Notes: generated from the sequence alone by a model not told the origin. 64,000 bases of DNA from Bacillus sp. T33-2 (GCF_002860205.1 NZ_PGVB01000029.1:1-64000), one strand, 5' to 3'; positions 11,419 through 22,453 are shown, counted from the stretch's first letter. Program-made: numbers and translations.

Positions 11419-12705
11419 ATGTCTGCAAAATGGGAAAAGTTAGAAGGCAATCAGGGTGTACTTACAATTGAACTGGATGCGGAGAAGGTTAATGAGGGCT
11501 TGAACGAAGCATTCAAAAAGGTTGTCAAGCAAGTAAATGTTCCTGGATTCCGTAAAGGTAAAATGCCGCGCGCCCTGTTTGAAAAGCGCTTTGGAGTTGA
11601 AGCTCTTTACCAGGATGCAATCGATATCCTGCTTCCAGAAGCATATGCAAATGCTATCGAAGAAACTGGTATCGAGCCAGTTGACCGCCCTGAAATTGAT
11701 ATCGAAAAGTTTGAAAAAGGCGAGCCGATGGTCGTGAAGGCAACTGTAACAGTCAAGCCGGAAGTAAAGCTGGGCGATTACAAAGGCCTTGAAGTAGAAG
11801 CTTTTGATGCCACTGTTACTGATGAGGATGTCGAAAAGGAAATCAAGGCAATGCAGGAGCGCCAGGCTGAGCTTGTTGTAAAAGAAGAAGGACAGGCTGA
11901 AAATGGGGACACAGTAGTAATTGACTTCGAAGGTTTTGTCGATGGTGAAGCTTTTGAAGGCGGCCAGGCTGACAACTATTCATTGGAGCTGGGTTCTGGT
12001 TCATTCATCCCTGGTTTCGAAGAACAGCTTGTTGGACTTGCTGCTGGTGAAGAGAAGGAAGTAGAAGTTACTTTCCCTGAAGAGTACCACGCTGCAGAGC
12101 TTGCCGGCAAACTAGCTGTGTTTAAAGTGAAAGTACACGAAATCAAGGGCAAGGAATTTCCTGAGCTGGATGATGAATTTGCTAAAGATGTAGATGACGA
12201 AGTTGAAACTTTGGACGAATTGAAGGAAAAGATCAAAAATCGTCTTGAGCATGACAAACAACATCAGGCTGAACACCATGTCCGTGACGCTGTAGTTGAA
12301 AAAGCTGCTTCAAACGCAGAAATCGACATTCCGGAAGCCATGGTAAACACTGAGATCGACCGCATGGTAAGCGAGTTTGAGCAACGCCTTCAAATGCAGG
12401 GCATGAACATGGAGCTTTACTACCAATTTTCCGGCCAGGATGAAAATGCCCTTCGTGAACAAATGAAGGAAGAAGCAGCGAATCGTGTGCGCGTAAACCT
12501 TACCCTTGAAGCGATAGCCAAGCAAGAGAACCTTGAAGTTACTGAGGAAGAAGTAAATGCCGAGCTGGAAAAAATGGCAGAACAGTACAACATGACTGTT
12601 GAAAACATCAAGGCTGCAATCGGAAACGTTGAAGGCCTGAAAGGTGATCTTCAGCTTAGAAAAGCAATCGAATTTCTTGTGGAAAACAGCAAGACTGTAG
12701 CATAA
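11419..12705 (+). CDS. tig: Trigger factor chaperone / peptidyl-prolyl isomerase
   Basis: This ribosome-bound chaperone meets nascent chains at the exit tunnel. The N-terminal ribosome-binding domain contains the docking signature [10 protein letters not shown] (about residues 42-51). An FKBP-type isomerase domain follows (about 150-245). The C-terminal helical arms end at residue 428, a normal length. TTGGAGGG precedes ATG 11419. Codon choice looks like that of a highly expressed gene. It has its own promoter and terminator and lies upstream of clpX, as in B. subtilis. Confidence 0.97.
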   Translation: MSAKWEKLEGNQGVLTIELDAEKVNEGLNEAFKKVVKQVNVPGFRKGKMPRALFEKRFGVEALYQDAIDILLPEAYANAIEETGIEPVDRPEIDIEKFEKGEPMVVKATVTVKPEVKLGDYKGLEVEAFDATVTDEDVEKEIKAMQERQAELVVKEEGQAENGDTVVIDFEGFVDGEAFEGGQADNYSLELGSGSFIPGFEEQLVGLAAGEEKEVEVTFPEEYHAAELAGKLAVFKVKVHEIKGKEFPELDDEFAKDVDDEVETLDELKEKIKNRLEHDKQHQAEHHVRDAVVEKAASNAEIDIPEAMVNTEIDRMVSEFEQRLQMQGMNMELYYQFSGQDENALREQMKEEAANRVRVNLTLEAIAKQENLEVTEEEVNAELEKMAEQYNMTVENIKAAIGNVEGLKGDLQLRKAIEFLVENSKTVA

Positions 12706-12728
12706 TAATTATATACACTTGAATATAA

Positions 12729-12760
12729 ACAAGGCGCGATGAAATCGTGCCTTGTTTTGT
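12729..12760 (+). terminator. Intrinsic terminator of tig
   Basis: ACAAGGCGCGAT (12729-12740) pairs with ATCGTGCCTTGT (12744-12755) around a GAA loop, with one G-T pair. TTTGT follows. Confidence 0.85.
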
Positions 12761-12952
12761 ACAATACATAGTTAATCCTTCGTTTCAGTGTACATACATA
12801 CATCAAAATTTATGCAATTTATAAACCGTCGATTGAAGATGCCGATTTATGGACAAGATTAATTAATACATAACATCATTTTTAAAAGCGGCTCAGGTCA
12901 GGTAAAAATTTTTCGCGCCAAGAGTTATTATTTCCTGTATCCTGGTAAAATG

Positions 12953-12961
12953 TGATACAAT
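12953..12961 (+). promoter_or_regulatory. Extended -10 promoter candidate for clpX
   Basis: TGATACAAT is an extended -10 element (TGN plus TACAAT at 12956-12961) and lacks a clear -35 box. The rest of the 367-bp tig-clpX gap is A+T-rich, and I see no gene or RNA in it. Confidence 0.45.
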
Positions 12962-13072
12962 GCAATACATAACTGTTGAAGAATTCTGTTGTTAGACGTG
13001 AAATATTGATTGTTTTTGCTTCTGATCCGCAGCTTTATATATTTGCTTAGAAGTTTTCAAGGGGTGAAGTCA

Positions 13073-14335
13073 TTGTTCAAATTTAATGATGAAAAAGGGC
13101 AGCTGAAGTGTTCTTTTTGCGGAAAGACACAGGACCAGGTCCGCAAGCTGGTTGCCGGACCAGGTGTATATATATGTGATGAATGTATTGAATTATGTAC
13201 GGAGATCGTAGAGGAAGAGCTCGGGACAGAAGAAGAAGTTGAGTTCAAAGATGTTCCAAAGCCAAGGGAAATCCGCGATATCCTTGATGAATATGTAATC
13301 GGGCAGGAACAGGCGAAAAAGAACTTGTCTGTTGCCGTGTACAATCATTACAAACGTATTAATTCAAACAGCAAAATCGATGATGTTGAACTATCCAAAA
13401 GCAATATCGCCATGATTGGTCCTACAGGAAGCGGAAAGACGCTTCTTGCCCAGACCCTGGCACGGATTTTGAATGTTCCTTTCGCGATTGCTGATGCCAC
13501 TTCTCTTACAGAAGCTGGTTATGTCGGGGAGGATGTAGAAAATATCCTTCTTAAACTTATCCAGGCGGCCGACTATGATGTGGAGAAGGCTGAAAAAGGC
13601 ATCATTTATATTGACGAAATTGATAAAATCGCCAGAAAATCAGAAAACCCTTCAATTACAAGGGATGTTTCGGGTGAAGGCGTACAGCAGGCATTGCTGA
13701 AAATCCTGGAAGGCACAGTTGCCAGCGTTCCTCCACAGGGCGGGCGCAAGCATCCCCACCAGGAATTCATCCAGATTGACACAACGAATATCTTGTTCAT
13801 TTGCGGCGGTGCGTTTGACGGGATTGAATCCATCATTAAACGCCGGTTGGGACAGAAAGTAATCGGTTTTGGTTCCGATCAAAAGGGGCAGGACCTCGAT
13901 GACAAGGAATTGCTATCCAAGGTACTTCCTGAAGACCTTCTGAAATTTGGCTTGATACCAGAATTCATCGGACGTCTTCCGGTCATTGCAAGCCTTGCCC
14001 AGCTTGATGAGGATGCACTGGTCCAAATCTTGACGAAGCCTAAAAATGCACTTGTGAAGCAGTATCAAAAAATGCTTGAGCTTGACGATGTAGAGCTCGA
14101 GTTTGAAGAAGGAGCCCTCTCCGAAATCGCGAAGAGAGCGATCGAGCGCAAGACAGGGGCACGCGGACTCCGTTCCATCATTGAAGGAATCATGCTGGAC
14201 GTCATGTTCGACCTCCCATCCCGCGATGATATTGTTAAATGTATCATCACGGAAGAGACCGTTACAGAACATAGCGTTCCAAAATTGGTTCTCAATGACG
14301 GCACAGTCATCGACGAAGAAAGAACATCAGCTTAA
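13073..14335 (+). CDS. clpX: ClpX, ATPase subunit of the ClpXP protease
   Basis: This AAA+ unfoldase feeds substrates to ClpP. The zinc-binding domain has Cys13, Cys16, Cys35 and Cys38. Walker A GPTGSGKT is at 116-123, and the pore loop GYVGED is at 149-154. The ClpP-docking loop (IGF in KVIGFGSDQ) is also present. I chose TTG 13073 because AGGGGTGA lies 5-7 bases ahead and [10 protein letters not shown] is the family start. An upstream in-frame start at 13010 would add 21 residues not seen in relatives. Length from TTG is 420, as in B. subtilis. Confidence 0.96.
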   Translation: MFKFNDEKGQLKCSFCGKTQDQVRKLVAGPGVYICDECIELCTEIVEEELGTEEEVEFKDVPKPREIRDILDEYVIGQEQAKKNLSVAVYNHYKRINSNSKIDDVELSKSNIAMIGPTGSGKTLLAQTLARILNVPFAIADATSLTEAGYVGEDVENILLKLIQAADYDVEKAEKGIIYIDEIDKIARKSENPSITRDVSGEGVQQALLKILEGTVASVPPQGGRKHPHQEFIQIDTTNILFICGGAFDGIESIIKRRLGQKVIGFGSDQKGQDLDDKELLSKVLPEDLLKFGLIPEFIGRLPVIASLAQLDEDALVQILTKPKNALVKQYQKMLELDDVELEFEEGALSEIAKRAIERKTGARGLRSIIEGIMLDVMFDLPSRDDIVKCIITEETVTEHSVPKLVLNDGTVIDEERTSA

Positions 14336-14340
14336 TGGCG

Positions 14341-14375
14341 AAAAAGGCCCGGCGTTGCGCCTGGCCTTTTTTATT
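14341..14375 (+). terminator. Intrinsic terminator of clpX
   Basis: A G+C-rich stem (AAAAAGGCC with GGCCTTTTT, closed by GCG/CGC) is followed by a T-rich tail. It isolates lonB from clpX. Confidence 0.88.
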
Positions 14376-14436
14376 TTTTCAGTATAAATTCCTTGATGGC
14401 CCGGTTTTCAACTTTTGAAAATTACCTGGAAATCCT

Positions 14437-14466
14437 GTTTATTCGAACTCTGTGAAGGGGATACTA
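14437..14466 (+). promoter_or_regulatory. Sigma-F (forespore) promoter of lonB
   Basis: GTTTA (14437-14441), a 15-bp spacer and GGGGATACTA (14457-14466) match the sigma-F pattern GYWTA-N15-GGNNANAMTR at every constrained position. It lies 41 bp upstream of the lonB start. B. subtilis lonB is known to be a forespore gene under sigma-F control. Confidence 0.75.
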
Positions 14467-14507
14467 GGGTAAAGCGAATAGAACAAAATATTCAGGAGGG
14501 AATACCA

Positions 14508-16175
14508 TTGAGTTGGACGGGGATAGCCTTATTTATACAGCTTTTTTTCGGTATTGTGATCGGGCTGTATTTCTGGAATTTGTTAAGAAATCAACGGAGC
14601 CAAAAGATTTCAATTGACAGGGAATCAAGGAAAGAAATGGAACAGTTGAAGAAGATGAGATCGATCTCCCTGAGTGAGCCTTTGTCGGAGAAAGTCAGAC
14701 CTTCCAGCTTTAAGGATATTGTCGGCCAGGAAGACGGAATAAAGGCATTAAAAGCAGCGCTGTGCGGACCCAACCCTCAGCATGTCATCATATACGGCCC
14801 CCCGGGAGTGGGAAAAACCGCGGCTGCGCGCCTTGTGCTTGAGGAAGCGAAGCAAAACGCCAAATCCCCTTTTCAAAATTCTTCTGTATTCGTGGAGCTT
14901 GATGCTACAACCGCCCGCTTCGATGAAAGAGGAATTGCGGATCCCCTGATCGGATCTGTCCATGACCCGATTTATCAGGGTGCTGGTGCCATGGGACAGG
15001 CTGGTATTCCACAGCCAAAACAGGGAGCGGTTACAAACGCCCATGGCGGGGTTTTATTCATTGATGAAATTGGAGAGCTCCACCCGATCCAGATGAACAA
15101 ACTGCTGAAGGTGCTCGAGGATCGCAAAGTTTTTCTTGAAAGTGCTTATTATAGTGAAGAAAATGCCCAAATCCCCAGCCATATCCATGATATTTTTAAA
15201 AACGGGCTTCCAGCTGATTTTCGGCTTGTTGGAGCTACGACAAGAACGCCTAATGAAATTCCACCGGCAATCCGGTCAAGATGCATGGAGGTATTCTTCA
15301 GGGAATTGAGCAAGGATGAAATTGAGGCAGTCGCGAGAAAAGCCGCAAAAAAAGTGAACCTTTCAATGAGCGAATCCGCAATAGACACATTATCAAATTA
15401 TGCGCGCAACGGCCGTGAAGCTGTAAATATGGTGCAGATTGCTGCAGGCCTGGCGATTTCGGACGAGCGTTCGTTCATAAAAGAAGAAGAGATTGAGTGG
15501 GTGATCCATTCCAGCCAGCTGACACCAAGGTTGGAAAGGAAAATCAATGAGAAATCAGCTGTCGGCCTTGTAAATGGGCTTGCCGTGTATGGTCCGAATA
15601 TGGGATCCCTGCTTGAGATTGAAGTAACCGTCATTCAGGCGAAAGAAAAAGGCAGTATCAATATTACCGGCATTGTCGAAGAAGAAAGCATCGGCGGGCA
15701 GGGAAAGTCAATCCGGAGAAAAAGCATGGCACGGGGCTCAATCGAAAACGTGATCACTGTCCTCCGTTCGATGGGCGTCCCTGCTGATGAGTTTGATATC
15801 CATGTCAACTTCCCGGGCGGCATACCGATAGACGGGCCATCTGCAGGGATTGCAATGGCGACAGGCATCTATTCCGCGATTTATAAAATCCCAATGGACC
15901 ATACTGTGGCGATGACCGGTGAAATCAGCATCCATGGCTTTGTCAAGCCGATTGGTGGCGTGTACCCCAAGGTAAAGGCAGCCAAACAGGCAGGTGCAAA
16001 AAAAGTCATCATTCCAAAGGAAAATATGCAGACAATCCTCCACGAGATCACTGGAATCGAAATTATCCCTGTGACCCATCTCGATCAAGTTTTCGAAATT
16101 GCACTATTGAAGGAATACCCAAGGGAACAGATCATTTCGGCCGCAGTAGAACTGACAAAAAAAGAGACTAGCTGA
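14508..16175 (+). CDS. lonB: Lon-like protease LonB (forespore, membrane-anchored)
   Basis: This ATP-dependent protease is made in the forespore. A single membrane helix lies at about residues 5-23. The AAA+ module has Walker A GPPGVGKT at 97-104. The proteolytic domain carries the Ser445-Lys488 dyad (IDGPSAG, and YPKVKAAKQAG). It lacks the long Lon N-terminal domain, as expected for LonB. The TTG start at 14508 has AGGAGGG 7 bases upstream and gives MSWTGIALFIQ, the family start. The 555 residues fit. The promoter is a separate sigma-F site. Confidence 0.95.
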   Translation: MSWTGIALFIQLFFGIVIGLYFWNLLRNQRSQKISIDRESRKEMEQLKKMRSISLSEPLSEKVRPSSFKDIVGQEDGIKALKAALCGPNPQHVIIYGPPGVGKTAAARLVLEEAKQNAKSPFQNSSVFVELDATTARFDERGIADPLIGSVHDPIYQGAGAMGQAGIPQPKQGAVTNAHGGVLFIDEIGELHPIQMNKLLKVLEDRKVFLESAYYSEENAQIPSHIHDIFKNGLPADFRLVGATTRTPNEIPPAIRSRCMEVFFRELSKDEIEAVARKAAKKVNLSMSESAIDTLSNYARNGREAVNMVQIAAGLAISDERSFIKEEEIEWVIHSSQLTPRLERKINEKSAVGLVNGLAVYGPNMGSLLEIEVTVIQAKEKGSINITGIVEEESIGGQGKSIRRKSMARGSIENVITVLRSMGVPADEFDIHVNFPGGIPIDGPSAGIAMATGIYSAIYKIPMDHTVAMTGEISIHGFVKPIGGVYPKVKAAKQAGAKKVIIPKENMQTILHEITGIEIIPVTHLDQVFEIALLKEYPREQIISAAVELTKKETS

Positions 16176-16242
16176 CCGGAAAGCCCATTTTACATCAGCA
16201 GTTGTGATAAAAAAGGGGTGCCGCACTAAAGGTACGGATCAG

Positions 16243-16280
16243 AGCTTCGGTTCAACGGAACAAGAACCGAAGCTTTTGCT
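16243..16280 (+). terminator. Intrinsic terminator of lonB
   Basis: AGCTTCGGTTC (16243-16253) and GAACCGAAGCT (16264-16274) form a perfect 11-bp stem, followed by TTTGCTT. The remaining bases up to lonA contain TATACT (16383-16388) as a possible -10, without a convincing -35. Confidence 0.85.
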
Positions 16281-16456
16281 TGCCTCGAAGGCATATTTTG
16301 TTTTGAATTTCACGATACTACTGTTAATTGCTGCCTTGATATCCCCGGCCGAATTGGCGTGGCTCCTGATTATTAGACACTTTATACTAAATACGATAGA
16401 ATTGAACAAAGCATTAAGATGTTTTAAAGTAAGCTGCATGTTGGAGGTGCAATGTC

Positions 16457-18784
16457 ATGGCGAATAAAGAAGAGCTTACCGTTCCGCTCCTGCCGCTACG
16501 GGGGCTTTTAGTGTATCCAACAATGGTTCTACACCTTGATGTTGGACGGGAAAAATCTGTACAGGCTCTCGAAAAAGCTATGGTGGATGACCACTTGATT
16601 TTTCTCACGACCCAAAAAGATATTTCTATAGATGAGCCATCAGAAGAAGATTTATACCGGATGGGAACTTTAACGAAAGTAAAGCAAATGCTGAAGCTTC
16701 CGAACGGCACAATCCGTGTCCTTGTAGAAGGCCTAAAAAGGGCAGAAATCACAACCTTTTTTGATGAAAAGGATTATTTTGCAGCACGGCTGGAGATATT
16801 TGAGGACCGGGAAACAAAAGATGTTGAAGATGAAGCATTGATGAGGACAATGCTTGAATACTTTGAGCAATACATAAAAATGTCTAAAAAGATATCAGCG
16901 GAAACATATGCATCCGTTTCAGATATTGAAGAGCCAGGCCGAATGGCAGACATCATTGCTTCACATCTGCCGCTGAAGCTTAAGGAAAAGCAGGAAATCC
17001 TTGAAACAGCGGATGTCAAGGAAAGAATGAACCGCGTGGTCGAAATTATTCACAATGAAAAAGAAGTGCTCAATCTGGAGAAGAAAATTGGCCAGCGTGT
17101 CAAAAGATCTATGGAGAGGACACAAAAAGAATATTATTTGCGTGAACAGCTGAAAGCGATTCAAAAAGAACTTGGTGAAAAAGAAGGAAAAACTGGCGAA
17201 GTCTCAGAGCTTTCAGACAAGATTGAACTGTCCGGCATGCCGGAGCACGTGAAAGAAACAGCCTTAAAAGAGCTGGACCGATATGAAAAGGTACCGACCA
17301 CCTCAGCGGAAAGTGCGGTCATCCGCAATTATATTGAGTGGCTTGTTTCACTTCCATGGACAAAGGCGACCGAGGATGATCTGGACATTCAAAAAGCCGA
17401 GCGGATATTGCATAACGACCATTATGGCCTTGAAAAGGTGAAGGAACGTGTGCTGGAATACCTCGCAGTCCAAAAACTCACAAACTCGCTGAAGGGGCCG
17501 ATCCTGTGCCTCGCCGGACCTCCGGGAGTCGGAAAAACGAGCCTGGCCAAATCAATCGCAAAATCGTTAAACAGGAATTTCGTCCGTATCTCACTGGGCG
17601 GTGTCCGTGATGAGTCCGAAATCCGTGGTCATCGTCGTACATATGTCGGTGCGATGCCCGGCAGGATCATCCAAGGGATGAAAAAATCCGGCACGATCAA
17701 CCCAGTGTTCCTGCTCGACGAAATTGACAAGATGTCCAGTGATTTCAGGGGCGACCCTTCAGCTGCAATGCTGGAGGTGTTGGATCCGGAACAGAACCAC
17801 AATTTCAGCGACCATTACATTGAAGAGCCTTACGATTTATCAAAGGTGATGTTTATTGCGACGGCAAACAACCTGGCCACAGTGCCCGGACCATTGCTGG
17901 ACAGGATGGAAATCATTTCAATTGCCGGATATACAGAGCTTGAAAAGCTTCATATTGCCAAGGACCATCTGCTCCCAAGGCAAATCAAGGAGAATGGCCT
18001 ATCAAAAAGCCAGCTCCAAATTAGGGATGAAGCAATGATGAGGATCATCCGCTATTACACGAGGGAAGCGGGAGTCCGTTCTCTTGAACGGCAGCTTGCC
18101 GGCATTTGCCGGAAAACAGCAAAAATCGTTGTGGCCGGTGAGAAAAAGCGGGTTGTCGTGAATGAAAAGAGTGTAGAGGAATTTTTGGGCAAACCAAAGT
18201 TCAGATATGGCCAGGCGGAGCTTGAGGACCAGGTCGGGGTTGCAACAGGCCTTGCCTACACTACCGTCGGCGGGGATACGCTTCAAATTGAAGTTTCCCT
18301 CTCTCCTGGAAAAGGCAAGCTCGTGTTAACAGGAAAACTTGGGGATGTAATGAAGGAATCCGCCCAGGCAGCTTTCAGCTACATCAGGTCAAAGACGAAA
18401 GAGCTTGGCATTGCTGAAGATTTCCATGAGAAGCATGATATCCATATCCATGTTCCTGAGGGCGCAGTTCCGAAAGATGGGCCATCTGCGGGCATCACCA
18501 TTGCCACTGCGCTTGTATCGGCCCTTAGCGGCACGCCAATCCGCAGGGAAGTTGGAATGACGGGTGAGATTACGCTGCGCGGCCGTGTGCTTCCAATCGG
18601 AGGCGTGAAAGAAAAAACGCTGAGCGCACACAGGGCAGGCCTGACAAAAATCATTTTGCCTAAAGAAAATGAAAAGGACATCGACGACATTCCTGAAAGT
18701 GTCCGAAAAGAACTTGATTTTGTGCTTGTATCACATGTCGATGAAGTGTTAAAACATGCCCTGGCCGATGGTGCCTCCCGATGA
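16457..18784 (+). CDS. lonA: Lon protease (LonA)
   Basis: This ATP-dependent serine protease removes damaged and regulatory proteins. It has all three parts of the family: an N-terminal substrate-binding LAN domain ([13 protein letters not shown]), an AAA+ module with Walker A GPPGVGKT at about residue 353, and the protease domain with the Ser677-Lys720 dyad (KDGPSAG, and [11 protein letters not shown]). The length of 775 is typical. TTGGAGGTG precedes ATG 16457. It overlaps engB by 4 bases, so the two genes are coupled. Confidence 0.97.
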   Translation: MANKEELTVPLLPLRGLLVYPTMVLHLDVGREKSVQALEKAMVDDHLIFLTTQKDISIDEPSEEDLYRMGTLTKVKQMLKLPNGTIRVLVEGLKRAEITTFFDEKDYFAARLEIFEDRETKDVEDEALMRTMLEYFEQYIKMSKKISAETYASVSDIEEPGRMADIIASHLPLKLKEKQEILETADVKERMNRVVEIIHNEKEVLNLEKKIGQRVKRSMERTQKEYYLREQLKAIQKELGEKEGKTGEVSELSDKIELSGMPEHVKETALKELDRYEKVPTTSAESAVIRNYIEWLVSLPWTKATEDDLDIQKAERILHNDHYGLEKVKERVLEYLAVQKLTNSLKGPILCLAGPPGVGKTSLAKSIAKSLNRNFVRISLGGVRDESEIRGHRRTYVGAMPGRIIQGMKKSGTINPVFLLDEIDKMSSDFRGDPSAAMLEVLDPEQNHNFSDHYIEEPYDLSKVMFIATANNLATVPGPLLDRMEIISIAGYTELEKLHIAKDHLLPRQIKENGLSKSQLQIRDEAMMRIIRYYTREAGVRSLERQLAGICRKTAKIVVAGEKKRVVVNEKSVEEFLGKPKFRYGQAELEDQVGVATGLAYTTVGGDTLQIEVSLSPGKGKLVLTGKLGDVMKESAQAAFSYIRSKTKELGIAEDFHEKHDIHIHVPEGAVPKDGPSAGITIATALVSALSGTPIRREVGMTGEITLRGRVLPIGGVKEKTLSAHRAGLTKIILPKENEKDIDDIPESVRKELDFVLVSHVDEVLKHALADGASR

Positions 18785-19365
18785 AGGTAAACACAGCTGA
18801 GATTGTGATCAGCGCGGTAAGGCCCAGCCAGTATCCGGAGGGAGACCTGCCCGAATTTGCGCTTGCTGGACGCTCGAATGTCGGGAAATCTTCCTTCATC
18901 AATAAGATGCTGAACCGGAAAAATCTCGCCAGGACATCGTCCAAACCGGGAAAAACGCAGACGCTTAACTTTTACTTAATAAACGAAATGCTGCACTTTG
19001 TTGATGTGCCCGGCTACGGCTACGCAAAGGTTTCAAAAACAGAACGGGCAGCTTGGGGAAAAATGATTGAAACGTACTTTACCTCGAGGGAACAGTTAAG
19101 GGCTGCCCTTCTGATCGTCGATTTGCGCCATCCGCCAACAGCAGATGATGTGATGATGTACGATTTTTTCAAGCATTATGAGCTCCCCGTAATCATCATT
19201 GCAACAAAGGCAGATAAAATCCCGAAGTCAAAGTGGCAAAAACATTTAAAAATAACGAGGGAAACTCTTAATTTGGACCCGGATGACACAATGATCCTGT
19301 TCTCTTCAGAAACAGGTGAGGGAAAGGACAAAGCATGGGCAGCCTTGGAAAGCTTCATGCGGTGA
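18781..19365 (+). CDS. engB: Ribosome-biogenesis GTPase EngB (YsxC)
   Basis: This TrmE-Era-type GTPase is needed for late 50S subunit assembly. G1 GRSNVGKS is at 30-37 and G3 DVPGYG at 75-80. G4 TKAD lies further on. The 194 residues are normal. Its ATG overlaps the lonA stop in ATGA. The same lonA-ysxC order occurs in B. subtilis, where the gene is essential. Confidence 0.96.
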   Translation: MKVNTAEIVISAVRPSQYPEGDLPEFALAGRSNVGKSSFINKMLNRKNLARTSSKPGKTQTLNFYLINEMLHFVDVPGYGYAKVSKTERAAWGKMIETYFTSREQLRAALLIVDLRHPPTADDVMMYDFFKHYELPVIIIATKADKIPKSKWQKHLKITRETLNLDPDDTMILFSSETGEGKDKAWAALESFMR

Positions 19366-19373
19366 AAACAAGA

Positions 19374-19412
19374 AAGGACAGGAAACCAAATGGTTCCTGT
19401 CCTTCTTTATTT
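19374..19412. terminator. Bidirectional terminator between engB and the convergent gene
   Basis: AAGGACAGGAA (19374-19384) and TTCCTGTCCTT (19394-19404) form a perfect 11-bp stem. CTTTATTT follows on the + strand, and TTCTTGTTTTC follows on the other strand. It can serve both engB and the reverse-strand gene ending at 19431. Confidence 0.85.
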
Positions 19413-19430
19413 GGATGGCCAGTCGGGTTG

Positions 19431-19916
19431 TCATTTCTTTTTTATAAACAGCAAGTAAATTCCAATAAGCACGAGGGCAGCCGGCCAAAACTTCCATGCG
19501 GCTGCCATGCCGTTTTCCAGCAGGCCCAGATAACCGGCAATTCTATCGTAAAAAAGCAGGAGGCCTGCCAGAACAAGAAAAAGTATGCCATGGAACAGTC
19601 CGGTACCAGCCTTTTGATAGCGAAGCAAAAATCCAAGGGCGATGATCAGAGTAAAGGTCCCCATATGATCAGGCCAGATTTCAAGGCGGTTAACTACATG
19701 AAAGTGGACACCAAACCCCACTAGGATCACCCCGGGCAGGATTGCTTCATAATCCTTTCCCCAGTAACCCTGGCCTAAAAATGCAGTCCCGACAATGATC
19801 ATCAACGTCGGCCATGTGTAAAATTCCTGGAACGGGGCGATATTTGATTGCTGTAAATAAAAATAGATCCCAAATCCGATTAAAATAATTCCAGGCATGA
19901 TTCTTTGATTTTTCAC
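19431..19916 (-). CDS. Small polytopic membrane protein (LiaI/LiaF-like transmembrane region)
   Basis: The protein has 161 residues and about six hydrophobic helices in pairs (PGIILIGFGIYFYLQ, then PGVILVGFGVHFHV, and a last pair near AALVLIGIYLLFIKKK). These internally similar PGxILxGFG blocks resemble the membrane part of LiaI/LiaF-type cell-envelope stress proteins (DUF5668-like). It has no catalytic motif and no soluble domain, so its function is unknown. The start is GTG at 19916, with GTGGGGAT upstream. It is convergent to engB and divergent from hemA and stands alone. Confidence 0.75.
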   Translation of the reverse strand: MKNQRIMPGIILIGFGIYFYLQQSNIAPFQEFYTWPTLMIIVGTAFLGQGYWGKDYEAILPGVILVGFGVHFHVVNRLEIWPDHMGTFTLIIALGFLLRYQKAGTGLFHGILFLVLAGLLLFYDRIAGYLGLLENGMAAAWKFWPAALVLIGIYLLFIKKK

Positions 19917-20184
19917 GGTATCCCCACTTCCAATAAGGCTTACTTGAAATTAAAGTCAGTTTTTGTTAATGTACATAAGAAAGTATGTCGATTGATATGT
20001 ATTTTTTGCTGCCTGAGTGGTAAATTTTTATATAAATGATAAATGCGATTTGTCGGACAAGTTCTTGGAAACTGTTGGCCAAAGCGTGAATCCATTCCAA
20101 AACCAGTTCGAACTTTCAGGAACGGATGTACTAGAAGGTTTCGCATTATGTTCACATTTGATAAAAAAGAAGAAAAAAGGCAGA

Positions 20185-20201
20185 TGATATAATTATTCTA
20201 G
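20185..20201 (+). promoter_or_regulatory. hemA promoter with overlapping PerR-like box
   Basis: TGATATAAT (20185-20193) is an extended -10 element. Bases 20187-20201 (ATATAATTATTCTAG) match 11 of 14 fixed positions of the PerR box TTATAATNATTATAA. B. subtilis hemA is repressed by PerR, so peroxide-dependent control is likely here too. The 324-bp gap on either side shows no gene. Confidence 0.6.
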
Positions 20202-20240
20202 CTAATTATGCTATGTCTGTTTGGGGGGTGTCAATCAAAA

Positions 20241-21590
20241 ATGCATGTTTTAGTCGTTGGGCTTAACTATAAAACTGCCCCTGTTGAAATACGTGAAAGG
20301 CTAACGTTTAACGAAGCAGATTTAAGCGATGCCATGAAAACACTTAAAGAGAAAAAGAGCATCCTTGAAAATGTCATCCTTTCCACATGTAACCGGACTG
20401 AAATATACGCTGTCGTGGACCAGCTCCACACAGGCAGGTATTATATAAAGGAGTTTCTGTCAGAATGGTTCGGAATTGAACAGGAAGAGTTTTCACCGTT
20501 TTTATTTGTATACGAACATGACGGCGCGATTGAGCACCTGTTCAAAGTGGCCAGCGGACTTAATTCAATGGTCCTTGGCGAAACACAAATTTTAGGCCAG
20601 GTTCGTTCAAGCTTTCTGCTGGCACAGGGTGAAAAGACTACTGGCACTGTGTTTAACCAGCTTTTTAAGCAGGTTGTTACACTGGCAAAACGCGGCCATT
20701 CCGAAACTGATATTGGTGCAAATGCCGTTTCTGTCAGCTATGCGGCGGTAGAACTGGCCAAGAAGATTTTCGGTACGCTCCAGAATAAGCATGTCCTCAT
20801 CCTCGGTGCAGGAAAGATGGGAGAGCTGGCCATCCAGAATCTCCATGCGAACGGAGCAACAAAAGTGACGGTGATAAACCGGACCTATAAGAAGGCGGAG
20901 GATCTCGCCAACCGTTTTGCAGGCATGGCGAAGACCTTGCAGGAGCTCCAGTGTGCCCTGATTGATGCCGATATTTTAATCAGCTCAACCGGAGCACCGC
21001 ATGTGGTCGTCACTAAAGAAATGATGGCGAGCGTCGGAAAAATGCGTAAAGGCAAGCCTCTGTTCATGGTGGATATTGCAGTTCCGCGTGATATTGATCC
21101 TGAAATTTCGGGGATTGAAAATGTGTTTTTGTATGACATTGATGATCTTGAAGGAATCGTACAGGCAAATCTTCAAGAACGGAAAAAAGCTGCTGAGAAA
21201 ATCATGATCATGATTGAAAGTGAAATTGTCCAGTTTAAGCAATGGCTTAACACACTGGGCGTTGTCCCCGTCATTTCAGCGTTAAGGGTAAAAGCGCTCG
21301 AGATACAGGAAGAGACAATGGGAAGCATTGAGCGCAAGCTGTCCCACCTGTCCGACAGGGATATAAAAGTGCTCAACAAGCATACGAAAAGTATCATTAA
21401 CCAGCTGCTGAAAGATCCGATCCTGCAGGCAAAAGAACTTGCGGGACAGCCAAATGCTGATGAGGCGCTCGAACTCTTCGTGAAGATTTTCAACATCGAA
21501 AAGCAGGTGGCCGAGCAGCAGCGCTTGAAAGCAGCAGCAGAATCTGAACAGGGGATTGTTCCTTCGCCTCATGCTACTTTTCAGCGATAG
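20241..21590 (+). CDS. hemA: Glutamyl-tRNA reductase
   Basis: This enzyme reduces glutamyl-tRNA to glutamate-1-semialdehyde with NADPH, the first step of the C5 haem route. The catalytic Cys50 is in STCNRTE. The NADPH domain starts at [13 protein letters not shown], and a C-terminal dimerisation helix follows. I chose ATG 20241 because GGGGGGTG lies about 10 bases upstream and [13 protein letters not shown] is the family start. The length is 449. It is the first gene of hemAXCDBL. Confidence 0.96.
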   Translation: MHVLVVGLNYKTAPVEIRERLTFNEADLSDAMKTLKEKKSILENVILSTCNRTEIYAVVDQLHTGRYYIKEFLSEWFGIEQEEFSPFLFVYEHDGAIEHLFKVASGLNSMVLGETQILGQVRSSFLLAQGEKTTGTVFNQLFKQVVTLAKRGHSETDIGANAVSVSYAAVELAKKIFGTLQNKHVLILGAGKMGELAIQNLHANGATKVTVINRTYKKAEDLANRFAGMAKTLQELQCALIDADILISSTGAPHVVVTKEMMASVGKMRKGKPLFMVDIAVPRDIDPEISGIENVFLYDIDDLEGIVQANLQERKKAAEKIMIMIESEIVQFKQWLNTLGVVPVISALRVKALEIQEETMGSIERKLSHLSDRDIKVLNKHTKSIINQLLKDPILQAKELAGQPNADEALELFVKIFNIEKQVAEQQRLKAAAESEQGIVPSPHATFQR

Positions 21591-21604
21591 GAGTGGTTCC
21601 GTCT

Positions 21605-22438
21605 ATGTTTGAGCTATATGTGGCACGGCTGCATGAGCTTACAATTGTCGTTTATGCCGCCAGCGTGCTTTTATATTTCATTGACTTCCTTAACAGTAAC
21701 CGGAAGGTAAACCAAATTGCCTTCTGGTTACTTGCATTTGTATGGGTTTTACAAACAGCATTTCTGTTCTTTTATATGGTCGACACTGGCAGGTTTCCGG
21801 TGCTGACCCTGTTTGAGGGGCTCTACTTTTATGCATGGGTATTGGTTACACTGTCGCTCGGTATAAACCGGATCCTGAAGGTCGATTTTATCGTGTTTTT
21901 CACCAATGTACTCGGGTTCATCATAATGGCAGTACATACTTTTGCGCCTGACGACTTTCAGTCCAATGTCATGTCTGAACAGCTTGTTTCTGAACTGTTG
22001 CTTATCCATATCACGATGGCGATCCTGTCCTATGGAGCCTTTTCAATATCGTTTGTTTTTTCCCTCCTTTATTTGATTCAGTATGATTTGCTGAAAAGGA
22101 AGAAGGTAGGGACGATGGTGTGGCGGATCACTGACCTGTCAAAATTAGAGCAAATGTCATATGTATTAAATGCCATCGGTGTACCGATGCTCATTTTAAG
22201 CCTTATATTAGGACTGCAATGGGCATGGATCAAAGTTCCTGAAATGCCATGGTACGATATAAAAATTATCGGTTCTTTCGTTGTCCTTGCCGCCTACAGC
22301 ATCTATCTGTATATGAGGGTAGGCAGGGAGATGTTCGGAAAATCGTTGGCATTGTGGAACGTGGCGGCATTTTTGATTGTGTTGATCAATTTTTTCCTTT
22401 TTGGAAAATTGTCAAGTTTCCATTTCTGGTACGAGTAA
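21605..22438 (+). CDS. hemX: HemX, CcsA-family membrane protein
   Basis: This polytopic protein of 277 residues has about eight hydrophobic helices and belongs to the cytochrome c assembly (CcsA/ResC-like) family. The conserved tryptophan-rich segment appears as LGLQWAWIKVPEMPWYDIK. In B. subtilis HemX lies in the hem operon and lowers the amount of HemA; it is not a haem biosynthetic enzyme. ATG 21605 has GGAGTGG about 10 bases ahead, and I prefer it to the GTG at 21593. It follows hemA by 14 bases. Confidence 0.9.
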   Translation: MFELYVARLHELTIVVYAASVLLYFIDFLNSNRKVNQIAFWLLAFVWVLQTAFLFFYMVDTGRFPVLTLFEGLYFYAWVLVTLSLGINRILKVDFIVFFTNVLGFIIMAVHTFAPDDFQSNVMSEQLVSELLLIHITMAILSYGAFSISFVFSLLYLIQYDLLKRKKVGTMVWRITDLSKLEQMSYVLNAIGVPMLILSLILGLQWAWIKVPEMPWYDIKIIGSFVVLAAYSIYLYMRVGREMFGKSLALWNVAAFLIVLINFFLFGKLSSFHFWYE

Positions 22439-22453
22439 ACGAGGAGGCAAGTC

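Noticed and set aside
16204-16467. Open frame of 87 residues between lonB and lonA
   Set aside because: It runs through the lonB terminator hairpin and overlaps the lonA start, and it has no convincing family resemblance.
19335-19724. 129-residue + strand open frame
   Set aside because: It is the complement of the reverse-strand membrane protein gene and covers the engB terminator, with no ribosome site.
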